A DNA stretch of 64,000 nucleotides from Flavobacteriaceae bacterium (GTDB lineage Bacteria > Bacteroidota > Bacteroidia > Flavobacteriales > Flavobacteriaceae), in contig JANQNQ010000005.1 of the NCBI GenBank assembly GCA_028279515.1, positions 310,001 to 374,000 on the forward strand. The letters are read 5' to 3'. The notes beneath the pieces are model-generated. The model did no database searches. It was not told the DNA's origin and saw only the letters and a list, made by a program, of their open reading frames with translations. A program made the position numbers and the translations under genes. The stretch's first letter is position 1. The number at the start of each line of letters is the position of its first letter. Shown one piece after another: positions 53,670 through 63,054 of the stretch.

Positions 53670-54443
53670 ATGAATATTGATACCCTAATGCAAAAGATCC
53701 ACAGTGCTTCCGAATTAGATTTCGGAGATATTTTTAATGGATCTGTCGAACTATTTAAAAAAGTCTGGGCACAAGGATTGTTGCTCATGCTCTTCAATGT
53801 GATTCTTGTCCTTCCTATAGTTATTATTCTCTATGCGCCTATAGTGGCCATAGCTGTTGCTGCGGATGGGGGTTATGTGCCTGAAGACAACCCTTTTGTG
53901 GCCGGAGGTCTTTCGATAGGCATGATTTTGCTGGTTACCCTATTGGGATTACTTGTTACCACCATTAGCTTGGGGCTTATAGCTGGTTTTTTCAAGATAT
54001 GCAAAGAAGTGGATCATGATCGCAAGCCAGAGATCAGCATGTTCTTTAGCTTTTTGAACGGCCAGTATTTAGGCAAGTTGTTTACATTGAGTGTCATAGT
54101 GATTTTGATTTCAGTCATTGCTTTGTCTCTTTGTATTCTCCCTATTTTTTATGTAATGGTCCCACTGTCCTTTCTATATGCTGTTTTAGCGTTCAATTCA
54201 GAATTGAGCCCGATGGATGTTGTCAAAGGGGCATTTGCTATCGGAAATAAGAAGTGGTTGCTTGCATTTGGACTTATGCTAGTCATTGGTATCTGTGTGC
54301 AGATTATTAGCTACTTCACGTGTGGTCTTGGCGCTATTTTTCTAGGTTGCTTCTCTTACCTTCCGACGTATCTAATATATAAAAAGGCTGTCGGTTTTGA
54401 AGATGAACACGAGATCGACCAAATCGGAACCGAAACGTTTTAA
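53670..54443 (+). CDS. Multi-pass membrane protein of unknown function
   Basis: 257 residues with five to six membrane helices (about 32-57, 75-105, 125-150, 155-175, 185-215, 220-235). A conserved start SELDFGDIFNGSVELFKKVWAQG resembles glycerophosphodiester phosphodiesterase membrane-domain-like proteins, but no enzyme domain is present. It is monocistronic, between two terminators and before topA. Confidence 0.75.
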   Translation: MNIDTLMQKIHSASELDFGDIFNGSVELFKKVWAQGLLLMLFNVILVLPIVIILYAPIVAIAVAADGGYVPEDNPFVAGGLSIGMILLVTLLGLLVTTISLGLIAGFFKICKEVDHDRKPEISMFFSFLNGQYLGKLFTLSVIVILISVIALSLCILPIFYVMVPLSFLYAVLAFNSELSPMDVVKGAFAIGNKKWLLAFGLMLVIGICVQIISYFTCGLGAIFLGCFSYLPTYLIYKKAVGFEDEHEIDQIGTETF

Positions 54444-54463
54444 ACAACGATAAATAAAGGAGA

Positions 54464-54492
54464 AAGGCTCGTGCGTGCGCGAGCCTTTTTTA
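54464..54492 (+). terminator. Terminator between membrane protein gene and topA
   Basis: AAAGGCTCG pairs with CGAGCCTTT around an 8-base loop and continues into a T run. Confidence 0.88.
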
Positions 54493-54511
54493 TTTTATGA
54501 TTTTCAAAATT

Positions 54512-54544
54512 TTGATTTCAAATTAAAAATTCTCCATACTTTTG
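54512..54544 (+). promoter_or_regulatory. Probable topA promoter
   Basis: TTG (54512-54514), a 22-base spacer and TACTTTTG (54537-54544) fit the Bacteroidota consensus. The start near 54551 leaves a leader of about 13 bases. Confidence 0.6.
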
Positions 54545-54563
54545 TAGTCCAAAAAACGCGTAT

Positions 54564-57041
54564 ATGGCAAAGAATTTAGTCATCGTTGAGTCCCCCGCAA
54601 AGGCAAAAACTATCGAAAAATTTTTAGGAAAGGATTTTAAAGTAGAGTCCAGTTTTGGGCATATTGCAGACCTTCCCTCTAAAGAGCTTGGGGTCGATGT
54701 CGACGGAGATTTTAAACCTAAATATATTGTCTCGAAAGACAAGAAGGCAGTCGTCAAAAAATTGAAGGACCTTGCAAAGAATGCCGAAATGGTTTGGCTG
54801 GCAAGTGATGAAGACCGTGAAGGAGAGGCCATCGCATGGCATTTGGCCGAGACTTTGAAATTGGACCCGGATAAGATTCGTCGTATCGTGTTTCACGAGA
54901 TTACCAAGTCGGCAATTCAAAAGGCGATTCAAAATCCTAGAGGAATTGACTACAATCTGGTCAATGCGCAACAAGCAAGACGTGTGTTAGACCGTCTAGT
55001 AGGATATGAGCTTTCTCCCGTTTTATGGAGAAAAGTAAAAGGAGGATTATCAGCAGGACGTGTGCAATCGGTTTCAGTTCGATTGATTGTCGAACGTGAG
55101 AGAGATATCCAAGCGTTTGAACCAAAAGCGTCCTATAAAGTAGTGGCTGAGTTTAAGAATGCCAACGGAAAAGTGTTTAAGGCTACCTTGCCAAAAGCAT
55201 TTGGAACAGAAGAAGAGGCCAAAGCATTCTTGGCTTCAAATAGCCACGCAGATTTTAGTATTGCCGACCTCACGAAAAAGCCAGCAAAAAAATCACCTGC
55301 GGCTCCGTTTACCACTTCTACTTTGCAACAGGAAGCCTCAAGAAAATTGTATTTTTCGGTAAGCAAAACTATGATGTTGGCGCAACGATTGTATGAAGCT
55401 GGTTTGATCACCTATATGAGAACGGATAGTGTAAACCTGTCAAATGATGCCCGCAACGCTGCACAACAAGAGATTAGTGCTTCCTATGGAGAGCAGTATA
55501 GTAAACCAAGAAACTACAGTACAAAGAGCAAAGGAGCGCAAGAGGCGCACGAAGCCATCCGACCGACAGATATGTCAAGGCATTCTGTAAGTGTAGATCG
55601 CGATCAAACGCGTTTGTACGAATTGATATGGAAGCGTACCATCGCTTCTCAAATGAGCGACGCTCAATTGGAACGAACCAATGTGAAGATTTCGGCGAGC
55701 TCTCACCAACAACTCTTCTCGGCAGATGGAGAGGTCATCAAATTTGACGGATTCTTAAAAGTCTATTTAGAAGGAACCGATGACGAAGAGCAAGAGCAGG
55801 AAGGAATGCTTCCAGCGATGCAGGTGGGTGAGCATGTGACCAACAATTACATGACCGCGACACAGCGTTTCTCAAGACCTCCTTACAGGTATACGGAAGC
55901 GTCTCTGGTAAAAAAGCTTGAAGAGCTTGGCATCGGAAGACCTTCTACATATGCACCAACCATTTCTACCATTCAGAATAGAAATTATGTAGAAAAAGGA
56001 ACGGTTGACGGTGTTGCTCGTAACTACGTGCAGCTTACGTTAAAGAATGGCGAGGTTTCAGATAAAACCCTAACTGAAAAGGTAGGTTCAGACAAAGGAA
56101 AATTGGTCCCAACCGATATTGGGATGATCGTCAATGATTTCTTGGTAGCCAATTTTGAGAACATATTAGATTATCATTTTACGGCCAAAGTAGAACAGGA
56201 TTTCGATGACATTGCAGCCGGAAGTGAAGAGTGGACCCAAATGATGAAAGACTTCTACAAGGATTTTCATCCGCAAGTAGAAGATGTTCAGGAGAATGCT
56301 GAACGCGAAACAGGTGAACGTGTGTTAGGAGTGGATCCTAATACAGGAAGGCAGGTGAGTGTTCGTCTCGGAAAATTTGGGCCTATGGTGCAGATCGGTA
56401 CTGTGGATGAAGAGGAAAAGCCTTTGTTCGCAAGTTTAGGGCCAGATCAACAATTGAACACCATCACCTTTGAAGAGGCGATGGACCTCTTTAAGCTTCC
56501 AAAGGCATTGGGTGAATATGAAGGGCAGTCTGTTGAGGTAAACAATGGAAGATACGGACCTTATGTGCGTTTCGGCAAAACCTTCGTTTCCCTTCCTAAA
56601 GGTGAAAACCCAATGGACGTAACCATGGATCGTGCAGTTGAGCTGATCAAAGAAAAGCAAAAGGCCGATGCACCTATCGCTACTTATCAAGGGCTGGAAG
56701 TGACCAAAGGAAAAGGTCGTTTCGGACCCTTTATTAAGTGGAATGGCATGTTCATCAATGTCAATAAGAAATACGATTTTGACAATCTTTCGAACGAGGA
56801 TATCGTTGCCTTGATCGAAGATAAAAAGCGGAAGGATGCCGAAAAGCTTGTGCATCATTGGGAAGCCGATGGAATCAAGGTCGAAAAAGCCCGCTGGGGA
56901 AGACACACCATCACAAAAGGAAAGACCAAGATCGAACTCTCTAAAGATGTCGATGCAAAAGCATTGACCTTGGATGAGGTTAAGAAAATCATCGAAGAAC
57001 AATCTACCAAGAAGAAAAAGACGGCTAAAAAGAAAAAATAA
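54564..57041 (+). CDS. topA: DNA topoisomerase I (type IA)
   Basis: 825 residues. The Toprim domain at the N-terminus has VESPAKAKTIEKFLG and SDEDREGEAIAWH; the catalytic tyrosine is Tyr284 in ITYMRTDS. The C-terminal third contains repeated GxxGPxxxxG modules (GKFGPMVQIG, GRYGPYVRFG, GRFGPFIKWN) without zinc-finger cysteines, and ends in a lysine-rich tail. It relaxes negative supercoils. The stop codon shares one base with the next ATG, so the arginase-like gene is translationally linked. Confidence 0.97.
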   Translation: MAKNLVIVESPAKAKTIEKFLGKDFKVESSFGHIADLPSKELGVDVDGDFKPKYIVSKDKKAVVKKLKDLAKNAEMVWLASDEDREGEAIAWHLAETLKLDPDKIRRIVFHEITKSAIQKAIQNPRGIDYNLVNAQQARRVLDRLVGYELSPVLWRKVKGGLSAGRVQSVSVRLIVERERDIQAFEPKASYKVVAEFKNANGKVFKATLPKAFGTEEEAKAFLASNSHADFSIADLTKKPAKKSPAAPFTTSTLQQEASRKLYFSVSKTMMLAQRLYEAGLITYMRTDSVNLSNDARNAAQQEISASYGEQYSKPRNYSTKSKGAQEAHEAIRPTDMSRHSVSVDRDQTRLYELIWKRTIASQMSDAQLERTNVKISASSHQQLFSADGEVIKFDGFLKVYLEGTDDEEQEQEGMLPAMQVGEHVTNNYMTATQRFSRPPYRYTEASLVKKLEELGIGRPSTYAPTISTIQNRNYVEKGTVDGVARNYVQLTLKNGEVSDKTLTEKVGSDKGKLVPTDIGMIVNDFLVANFENILDYHFTAKVEQDFDDIAAGSEEWTQMMKDFYKDFHPQVEDVQENAERETGERVLGVDPNTGRQVSVRLGKFGPMVQIGTVDEEEKPLFASLGPDQQLNTITFEEAMDLFKLPKALGEYEGQSVEVNNGRYGPYVRFGKTFVSLPKGENPMDVTMDRAVELIKEKQKADAPIATYQGLEVTKGKGRFGPFIKWNGMFINVNKKYDFDNLSNEDIVALIEDKKRKDAEKLVHHWEADGIKVEKARWGRHTITKGKTKIELSKDVDAKALTLDEVKKIIEEQSTKKKKTAKKKK

Positions 57042-58195
57042 TGGATTTTGAATTTCTTTCTCCGGTTGAAGATGCCGTCGTAGCGCACAACCAATTACTA
57101 CCCAAACAAGCACTAGGAAGAAAGATAAGAATACATACTACAAAGTCGGGGTTACCAGATTTGACCAATGTGGCTGTGGCCATCTTTGGTGTGGGGCAGG
57201 TTCAGCATATTGAATCAGATAAAACAATAAGAACGCAGATCCGTCATCAGCTTTATCAACTCTTTCCAGGAAATTGGAATTACGAGATTGCCGACCTAGG
57301 TGATATTTTGCCAGGAGCAACACAAGAGGATACACACTTTGCCGTGAAAGAGCTGTGCGCTTTTTTATTACAACGTCGTATTATTCCGTTGGTGCTAGGT
57401 GATAGTCAAGAGCTTACGTATCCTACGTATAGAAGTTTTGATGTCCTAGGACGAACAGTGAATATTGTTTCGGTCGATACGCAATTCGATTTTGGAGAAG
57501 CTGATGAGTTGGTTTCTTCCCAATCCTATATGAGCAAGATCATCGTTGAAAAACCAAATATGTTATTCAACTTTTGCAACTTAGGCTACCAGACCTTCTT
57601 CAATGCCCAAGAAGAGATCGATCTGATGGACAAGCTCTTCTTTGAAGCCTACAGACTAGGAGAGGTTGTAAATGATATCACACTGGTCGAACCCGTTATG
57701 CGCGATGCAGATTTAGTGACAATAGATATGAATGTGGTGAAAGCGAGCGATATAGGGTATGTGCAAGGAGCTTCGCCAAATGGTTTAACTGGGATGCACA
57801 TGTGCGCTGTTTCGAGATATGCCGGGATTAGTGATCGTGTTTCTTTGTTTGGAGTCTACCAAATGAAAGAGGGTGAGCAATCATCGATGCTCATTGCGCA
57901 AATGCTGTGGTATTTCTTAGAAGGATACAATTATAGATATAACGAAACACCCAATGTTGACAATGCTAATTTCAAGCGTTATATCGTGCCGATAGATGCA
58001 GAGCAAGAGCAACTTACCTTTTTTAAGAGTGATGTTAGCGGTCGTTGGTGGGTAGAAATACCATTATTATCAAATTTGGATAATAAATTAAAAAGACACG
58101 CGTTATTACCTTGCATGCATAAAGATTATTTAGATGCTTGCGATAACAAAATTCCAGAACGCTGGTGGAAGGCGTTGCGAAAAACGGTCGTTTAG
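57041..58195 (+). CDS. Arginase-fold (formimidoylglutamase-like) protein with altered metal ligands
   Basis: 384 residues with the ureohydrolase fold: LGDSQELTYPTY, SVDTQFDFGE (about 147), TIDMNVVKASDIG (about 229) and a C-terminal helical region unlike classical arginases. In active enzymes the six manganese ligands lie in GGDHS, DAHxD and DxD. Here the equivalents read GDSQ, DTQFD and DMN, so three of six ligands are changed (His to Ser, His to Gln, Asp to Asn). It is usually annotated formimidoylglutamase, but catalysis is doubtful. It overlaps topA by one base and lies 138 bases before gldK. Confidence 0.8.
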   Translation: MDFEFLSPVEDAVVAHNQLLPKQALGRKIRIHTTKSGLPDLTNVAVAIFGVGQVQHIESDKTIRTQIRHQLYQLFPGNWNYEIADLGDILPGATQEDTHFAVKELCAFLLQRRIIPLVLGDSQELTYPTYRSFDVLGRTVNIVSVDTQFDFGEADELVSSQSYMSKIIVEKPNMLFNFCNLGYQTFFNAQEEIDLMDKLFFEAYRLGEVVNDITLVEPVMRDADLVTIDMNVVKASDIGYVQGASPNGLTGMHMCAVSRYAGISDRVSLFGVYQMKEGEQSSMLIAQMLWYFLEGYNYRYNETPNVDNANFKRYIVPIDAEQEQLTFFKSDVSGRWWVEIPLLSNLDNKLKRHALLPCMHKDYLDACDNKIPERWWKALRKTVV

Positions 58196-58333
58196 TCCTG
58201 TTGAGGAATTCGAAATTAAAGTAGCGTTTTATCGATAAGGTGTTGCTATAAGTATGGTTGCTGTTGTATTATTTGCAACAAAAAATTGTTTTTTTAAAAA
58301 TAAATAAATAGGTTTACGGCCTTAAATCTTAAA

Positions 58334-59710
58334 ATGAAAAAATTAACCTCAAGTTCTATGAAGAAGTTAGTAGCGTTTGCTGTCGTTTTAACTTTGCTCT
58401 CCAGTTGTGGCAAAAAAGATAGGGGAGAGTTAGTAGGTGCCAAGGGAAAGAAATGGTTCCCTGAAAAGCCTTACGGAATGACCTTAATCCCCGGTGGGTC
58501 GTTCATCATGGGTAAATCAGACTACGATATTGCTCAGACTCAAAATGCACCCACTAAAACGGTTACCGTGCGTTCATTCTATATGGACGAGACCGAAATC
58601 ACAAATAGCGAGTACCGCCAGTTTGTGAATTGGGTGAGAGATTCCATCGTTTACACAAAACTTGCGATTCTTGCAGATGAACTTGGTGAAGTTCCTGGAG
58701 GTGGAGGTATCGGAGAGTTTGCATTCAAGGATGCAGATACTGCCGACCTATCAGCATATGAGAAATATATGCTGGACAACTACGCAGGTTTGGGTGAAAC
58801 CGGATATGAAGGAAGAAGGATCAATCGTGAGATGGACCTTAACTGGAATACCGAAGATTACCCGGATGAGTACTATACCGAAGTAATGGATTCTTTGTAT
58901 TTGCCATTAGAAGAATCGTATAACGGACAGCGTACCATTGATGTAACCAGATTGAAATTCCAATACACTTGGATGGATATCGAGGCTGCAGCAAGAGCTA
59001 AAAAAGGAAGAAGAAAAGACTTCTTGAGAAAAGAAGAACTAGAGATATATCCTGATACCACAGTTTGGATCAAAGACTTCTCATACTCGTACAACGAGCC
59101 AATGCACAACGATTACTTCTCGCACGAAGCTTACGGAGAATACCCGGTTGTGGGTGTGTCTTGGAAGCAGGCAAAAGCCTTTTGTGCTTGGAGACAATTA
59201 TACAAGAACGCATACCAAAAGTCGCGTAAGAAGCAATTCGTAAACGGCTTTAGACTGCCAACAGAGGCAGAATGGGAATACGCAGCTCGTGGCGGACTAG
59301 AGTCTGGTACATACCCATGGGGAGGTCCTTACCTAATGAACGATAGAGGATGCTTCATGGCCAACTTCAAGCCACTACGTGGAGACTACGCTGCTGACGA
59401 ATCACTATACACGGTTGAGGCAAAATCATTTGAGCCTAACGACTACAACCTGTACAACATGGCAGGAAATGTTTCAGAATGGACCAACTCTTCTTATGAT
59501 CAAGGTTCTTATGAGTATGTTTCTTCAATGAACCCGAATGCTTCGGCGAATAGTAATATGAGAAAAGTGATCCGCGGTGGATCTTGGAAGGATGTTGCGT
59601 ACTTCCTACAAGTGAGCTCAAGAGACTTCGAATATGCTGATTCGGCAAGAAGTTACATCGGTTTCAGAACTGTTCAAGATTATATGGGTACTGACGTTAC
59701 CCAGCAATAA
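58334..59710 (+). CDS. gldK: Gliding motility/type IX secretion lipoprotein GldK
   Basis: 458 residues. The lipoprotein signal ends in LLSSC (Cys25). The body is an FGE-sulfatase (formylglycine-generating-enzyme-like) domain: MTLIPGGSFIMGKSDYD, MDETEITNSEYRQFV, PVVGVSWKQAKAFCAWR, RLPTEAEWEYAARGG, NMAGNVSEWT and IRGGSWKD. GldK (PorK) forms the periplasmic ring on the outer membrane with GldN. It is the first of gldKLMN. Met9 is an alternative start. Confidence 0.96.
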   Translation: MKKLTSSSMKKLVAFAVVLTLLSSCGKKDRGELVGAKGKKWFPEKPYGMTLIPGGSFIMGKSDYDIAQTQNAPTKTVTVRSFYMDETEITNSEYRQFVNWVRDSIVYTKLAILADELGEVPGGGGIGEFAFKDADTADLSAYEKYMLDNYAGLGETGYEGRRINREMDLNWNTEDYPDEYYTEVMDSLYLPLEESYNGQRTIDVTRLKFQYTWMDIEAAARAKKGRRKDFLRKEELEIYPDTTVWIKDFSYSYNEPMHNDYFSHEAYGEYPVVGVSWKQAKAFCAWRQLYKNAYQKSRKKQFVNGFRLPTEAEWEYAARGGLESGTYPWGGPYLMNDRGCFMANFKPLRGDYAADESLYTVEAKSFEPNDYNLYNMAGNVSEWTNSSYDQGSYEYVSSMNPNASANSNMRKVIRGGSWKDVAYFLQVSSRDFEYADSARSYIGFRTVQDYMGTDVTQQ

Positions 59711-59756
59711 TAAATATCCAACTCAAATTTAAACTTAACTAAAAAACTAAATTATT

Positions 59757-60398
59757 ATGGCACAGTCAAAATCAAGCAAGAGACTATTTAACATGGCCTA
59801 CGGGCTTGGAGCTTCTATCGTAATTTTAGGAGCGCTTTTCAAAATTCTTCACTGGGAGCTAGGACCACTTAATGGTGGATTACTACTTGCTATCGGTCTT
59901 ATTACAGAGGCGATCATTTTCGCGATCTCTGCTTTCGAACCAGTAGAAGACGATTTAGATTGGACCTTAGTATATCCTGAATTAGCTGGAGGTCTTACTA
60001 AAAAAGGAAAAGAGAAGCCACAAGATGCGCAAGGAATCCTTTCACAAAAACTAGATGAGTTATTGAAAGATGCTAAAATCGATGCTGGTCTTATGAGCAG
60101 CCTAGGAGAAAGCATCCGTAACTTCGAAGGTGCTGCTAAGAACATGGCGCCAACTGTTGATGCGATCTCTTCAACTAAGAAATACAGCGAAGAACTTTCA
60201 CTAGCGGCAGCGCAAATGGAATCTTTGAACAGTCTATACAAATCTCAATTAGAGAGCACTAGCCGTCAAGCTACCATCAACGAAGAAGTAGCTAACAACG
60301 CTAGCAAGCTTAAAGAGCAAATGGAATCTTTGGCATCAAACCTTTCTTCACTAAATGGAGTTTATGGTGGAATGCTATCTGCAATGAACAAAAGCTAA
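59757..60398 (+). CDS. gldL: Gliding motor/type IX secretion protein GldL
   Basis: 213 residues. Two N-terminal membrane helices (about 12-28 and 37-58) carry the conserved acidic and basic residues of the motor (FKILHW; LITEAIIFAISAFE), followed by a cytoplasmic helical domain with coiled coil. GldL pentamers surround GldM dimers to form the proton-driven motor. It lies 46 bases after gldK and 47 before gldM. Confidence 0.96.
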   Translation: MAQSKSSKRLFNMAYGLGASIVILGALFKILHWELGPLNGGLLLAIGLITEAIIFAISAFEPVEDDLDWTLVYPELAGGLTKKGKEKPQDAQGILSQKLDELLKDAKIDAGLMSSLGESIRNFEGAAKNMAPTVDAISSTKKYSEELSLAAAQMESLNSLYKSQLESTSRQATINEEVANNASKLKEQMESLASNLSSLNGVYGGMLSAMNKS

Positions 60399-60443
60399 TT
60401 AGTTAGTAAGTCATTTTTTATAAATCCTAAAAAAACTAATTAG
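60395..60443 (+). repeat. Inverted repeat spanning the gldL-gldM gap
   Basis: CTAATTAGT (60395-60403) and ACTAATTAG (60435-60443) are perfect 9-base arms around a 31-base loop, from the last gldL codon to 2 bases before the gldM ATG at 60446. It could form an mRNA stem hiding the gldM start region. Confidence 0.45.
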
Positions 60444-60445
60444 AC

Positions 60446-62011
60446 ATGGCAAGCGGAAAATTATCACCAAGGCAGAAGATGATTAACCTGATGTATCTGG
60501 TTTTCATCGCGATGTTGGCCTTGAATATGAGTAAAGAAGTACTTTCGGCTTTCGGTCTGTTAAACGAAAAGTTAACAGCTTCGAATGCGAAAGCAACTGA
60601 AAAGAATGCATTGGCATACGATGGTCTAGCGACCAAAGCAAGCGAGCAAGCCGATAAATTTGGCGCGCTGAATACCGATGCACAAAAAGTAAAAGCGTTA
60701 TCTTCTGAATTCTATAGCTACCTAGAAGGTGTTAAGACTAGCATCACAGCTAAGCAAGAAGACAAGCAAGACTACGAAACTATGGACAAAGCTGATTACC
60801 TAGATCAGATGTTCTTTAAAGGAGATAACTATTCTCCTGAAGGAAAAGAGTTCATGGACAATATTGCTAAGTATAGAGACGGTGTAACGGCTGTACTAGA
60901 TAGCTTCCCTCAAGTAAAATCAGCAGTTACAGAGCGTTTTGCAACGGGAGATGACAAAGGAAAGGTTCGTAACAGAGACAACCGTCCTGTAGATTGGTTA
61001 GATTACCACTTCAAAGGGTTCCCTTTGATTGCATCGGTAACCAAGCTTACACAAATGCAAACCGATATCAAAACTACCGAAGAGCAAGTATTGTCTACAA
61101 TGCTTACTGGTCAGTTGACCGAAGAGATCTCGATGACCAACTATACTACCTTGTTAGAGCAGCCTAAGTCGGCTTACTATCAAGGAGAGAAGTTTGATGG
61201 TAACATCGTTTTAGGTAGAAAGGATAACTCTACAAAACCAAACAGAGTAGAACTTAAGTTGGATGGTAGAGACCTTAAAGAAGATGAGTATACAATCGAA
61301 GAAGGTCGTGTGAAGTTAAACGTTAGCTCTGGTAGAGCTGGTGACCATACACTTACGGGACAACTGATTTTCGAGCAAGATGGTGAAGAAATCCCTGTAG
61401 AGGTTAACCAAACATTTGCTGTAATCACAAAGCCAAATGCGGCAGTGATCTCTGCAGATAAGATGAACGTTGTTTATCGTGGTGTTGCTAATCCAATGAC
61501 AATCTCTATCCCTGGTATTCCTGATAACAATGTATCAGCTAGTGCCGCTGGATTGACAAGGTCTTCAGGAAGCAAGTACATGATGCGTCCTAAGACAGGT
61601 CGTGAAGTAACGATTACCGCTTCAGGTAAGTTACCTGACGGACAAAGAATCAGCACAAGCTCAAAATTCCGTATTAAGGATATCCCAAGACCAGTAGCTA
61701 CGATTCGTGGTGAGGCAGGTTCAACTAAGATGTCTAGAAAGAATCTTGAGATCTCTACGGTAGGTGCCATGCTAGAAGATTTCGATTTCGATATTAAATT
61801 GAATGTTTCTTCGTTTAAGTTTAAAGTACCTGGTCAACCAACGGTTGAAGTTAGAGGTGGAAGAAAGCTAGATTCAAGAGCGAAGAGTGCATTGAAGAGA
61901 GCGAAGCGTGGAGACATCGTTCAAATATTTGATGTTAAGTCTTCGATCAAAGGAAACTCAGCGTACAGGCTGAAGAAAGTTTCTCCTGTAACGATCGAGC
62001 TTACAAACTAA
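60446..62011 (+). CDS. gldM: Gliding motor/type IX secretion protein GldM
   Basis: 521 residues. One N-terminal membrane helix (about 14-33) in the conserved start SGKLSPRQKMINLMYLVFIAMLALNMSKEVL, then four periplasmic domains (for example VYYRGVANPMTISIPG-like segment near 345 and the end VSPVTIEL). GldM passes motion from the GldLM motor to the GldKN ring. It is in the gldKLMN operon. Confidence 0.96.
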   Translation: MASGKLSPRQKMINLMYLVFIAMLALNMSKEVLSAFGLLNEKLTASNAKATEKNALAYDGLATKASEQADKFGALNTDAQKVKALSSEFYSYLEGVKTSITAKQEDKQDYETMDKADYLDQMFFKGDNYSPEGKEFMDNIAKYRDGVTAVLDSFPQVKSAVTERFATGDDKGKVRNRDNRPVDWLDYHFKGFPLIASVTKLTQMQTDIKTTEEQVLSTMLTGQLTEEISMTNYTTLLEQPKSAYYQGEKFDGNIVLGRKDNSTKPNRVELKLDGRDLKEDEYTIEEGRVKLNVSSGRAGDHTLTGQLIFEQDGEEIPVEVNQTFAVITKPNAAVISADKMNVVYRGVANPMTISIPGIPDNNVSASAAGLTRSSGSKYMMRPKTGREVTITASGKLPDGQRISTSSKFRIKDIPRPVATIRGEAGSTKMSRKNLEISTVGAMLEDFDFDIKLNVSSFKFKVPGQPTVEVRGGRKLDSRAKSALKRAKRGDIVQIFDVKSSIKGNSAYRLKKVSPVTIELTN

Positions 62012-62045
62012 AATTTAAAAGACAACAAAATATATCTATTGAGTT

Positions 62046-62942
62046 ATGAAATGGAGAAGTTTTATAGTAACAATTTCAGCTAGTTTAGTGGCTGCAAGCA
62101 GCTTTGCTCAGGCAAACTTGCTAAATGCCAAGACGCCAGACGAAGTTGGAGTTAGGACTGAGGAGCAAAAGATAGCCGACGACGACAATCCGTTGGAGTA
62201 TGGCTACGTCGATGACAGAGACGTGCTTTGGTCTAAAACAGTTTGGGAAAAGATCGATCTAGATGAGCGTATCAACTTCCCTTACTACTATCCTACCGAC
62301 ACAGTAGATATAGGTCCAGACCGTCGATCTTTGTATCACGTGCTTCTTACCAACGTTAAAAATGGTAACATCAAAGACGTGTATGTAGATTCATACTTTA
62401 CAGAAAAGAGAACTTACGACGATATCAAGGCAACTTTGAGAAAGGTAGATACACTTGACCTAGGGTACGAGCAATTGAACGCTGGTGAGCAAGTATCTCC
62501 TGAGTATATCGATATTCGCGACTTAACGGCTGCTGATATCGAAGAGATCAGAGTAAAAGGTATCTGGTATTTTGACAAGCGTCAAGGTGAGATGAAGTAC
62601 AGACTTCTTGGGTTGGCTCCAGTGGCTCCCGATGTTAACTTCATCGATGACGATGCTGAAACAAGAGACCTTGTAGAGCTTTTCTGGGTATGGTTCCCAA
62701 GTGTTAGAGAGATCTTGCATGAGGCAAAGGTGTTCAACAACCGAAACACGGCGATGCCGATTTCATATGACCACCTATTGAACTCAAGACGTTTCAACGG
62801 ATTGATCTACAGAGAAGACAACGTATACGGTGACAGAATCATTGAAGACTATATCAGAGAAAATGCATTGATGCAGCTGATCGAGTCTGATAAGATCAAA
62901 GACCGTGTTCGAGACTTTGAACAAGATATGTGGAGTTACTAA
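62046..62942 (+). CDS. gldN: Gliding motility/type IX secretion protein GldN
   Basis: 298 residues with a signal peptide (about 1-22, ending SSFAQ). DDRDVLWSKTVWEKIDLDERINFPYYYP and the C-terminal LFWVWFPSVREILHEAKVFNNRN and RIIEDYIRENALMQLIESDKIK are the conserved GldN/PorN segments. It forms the periplasmic ring with GldK. It ends the gldKLMN operon before a strong terminator. Confidence 0.96.
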   Translation: MKWRSFIVTISASLVAASSFAQANLLNAKTPDEVGVRTEEQKIADDDNPLEYGYVDDRDVLWSKTVWEKIDLDERINFPYYYPTDTVDIGPDRRSLYHVLLTNVKNGNIKDVYVDSYFTEKRTYDDIKATLRKVDTLDLGYEQLNAGEQVSPEYIDIRDLTAADIEEIRVKGIWYFDKRQGEMKYRLLGLAPVAPDVNFIDDDAETRDLVELFWVWFPSVREILHEAKVFNNRNTAMPISYDHLLNSRRFNGLIYREDNVYGDRIIEDYIRENALMQLIESDKIKDRVRDFEQDMWSY

Positions 62943-62964
62943 AACCGTAACCCAACACGATAAT

Positions 62965-62996
62965 AAAAAACGCTTACTTCGGTAAGCGTTTTTTTT
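62965..62996 (+). terminator. Terminator after gldKLMN
   Basis: Perfect arms AAAAAACGCTTAC and GTAAGCGTTTTTT around a TTCG tetraloop, followed by more T. It lies 23 bases after the gldN stop. Confidence 0.93.
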
Positions 62997-63042
62997 ATGC
63001 CAATTGTTTTCTCCCTGCCTAGGGCATTGCACAAAGGATACG

Positions 63043-63050
63043 TACCTTTG
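63043..63050 (+). promoter_or_regulatory. Probable -7 box directly before the FAD oxidoreductase start
   Basis: TACCTTTG matches TAnnTTTG and ends 4 bases before the GTG start codon, which would make the transcript leaderless or start within the gene. The TTG partner is not evident. Confidence 0.4.
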
Positions 63051-63054
63051 CTTC

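Noticed and set aside
56436-57113. 225-codon minus-strand frame opposite the end of topA
   Set aside because: It spans the topA/arginase-like junction in antisense and carries no domain.
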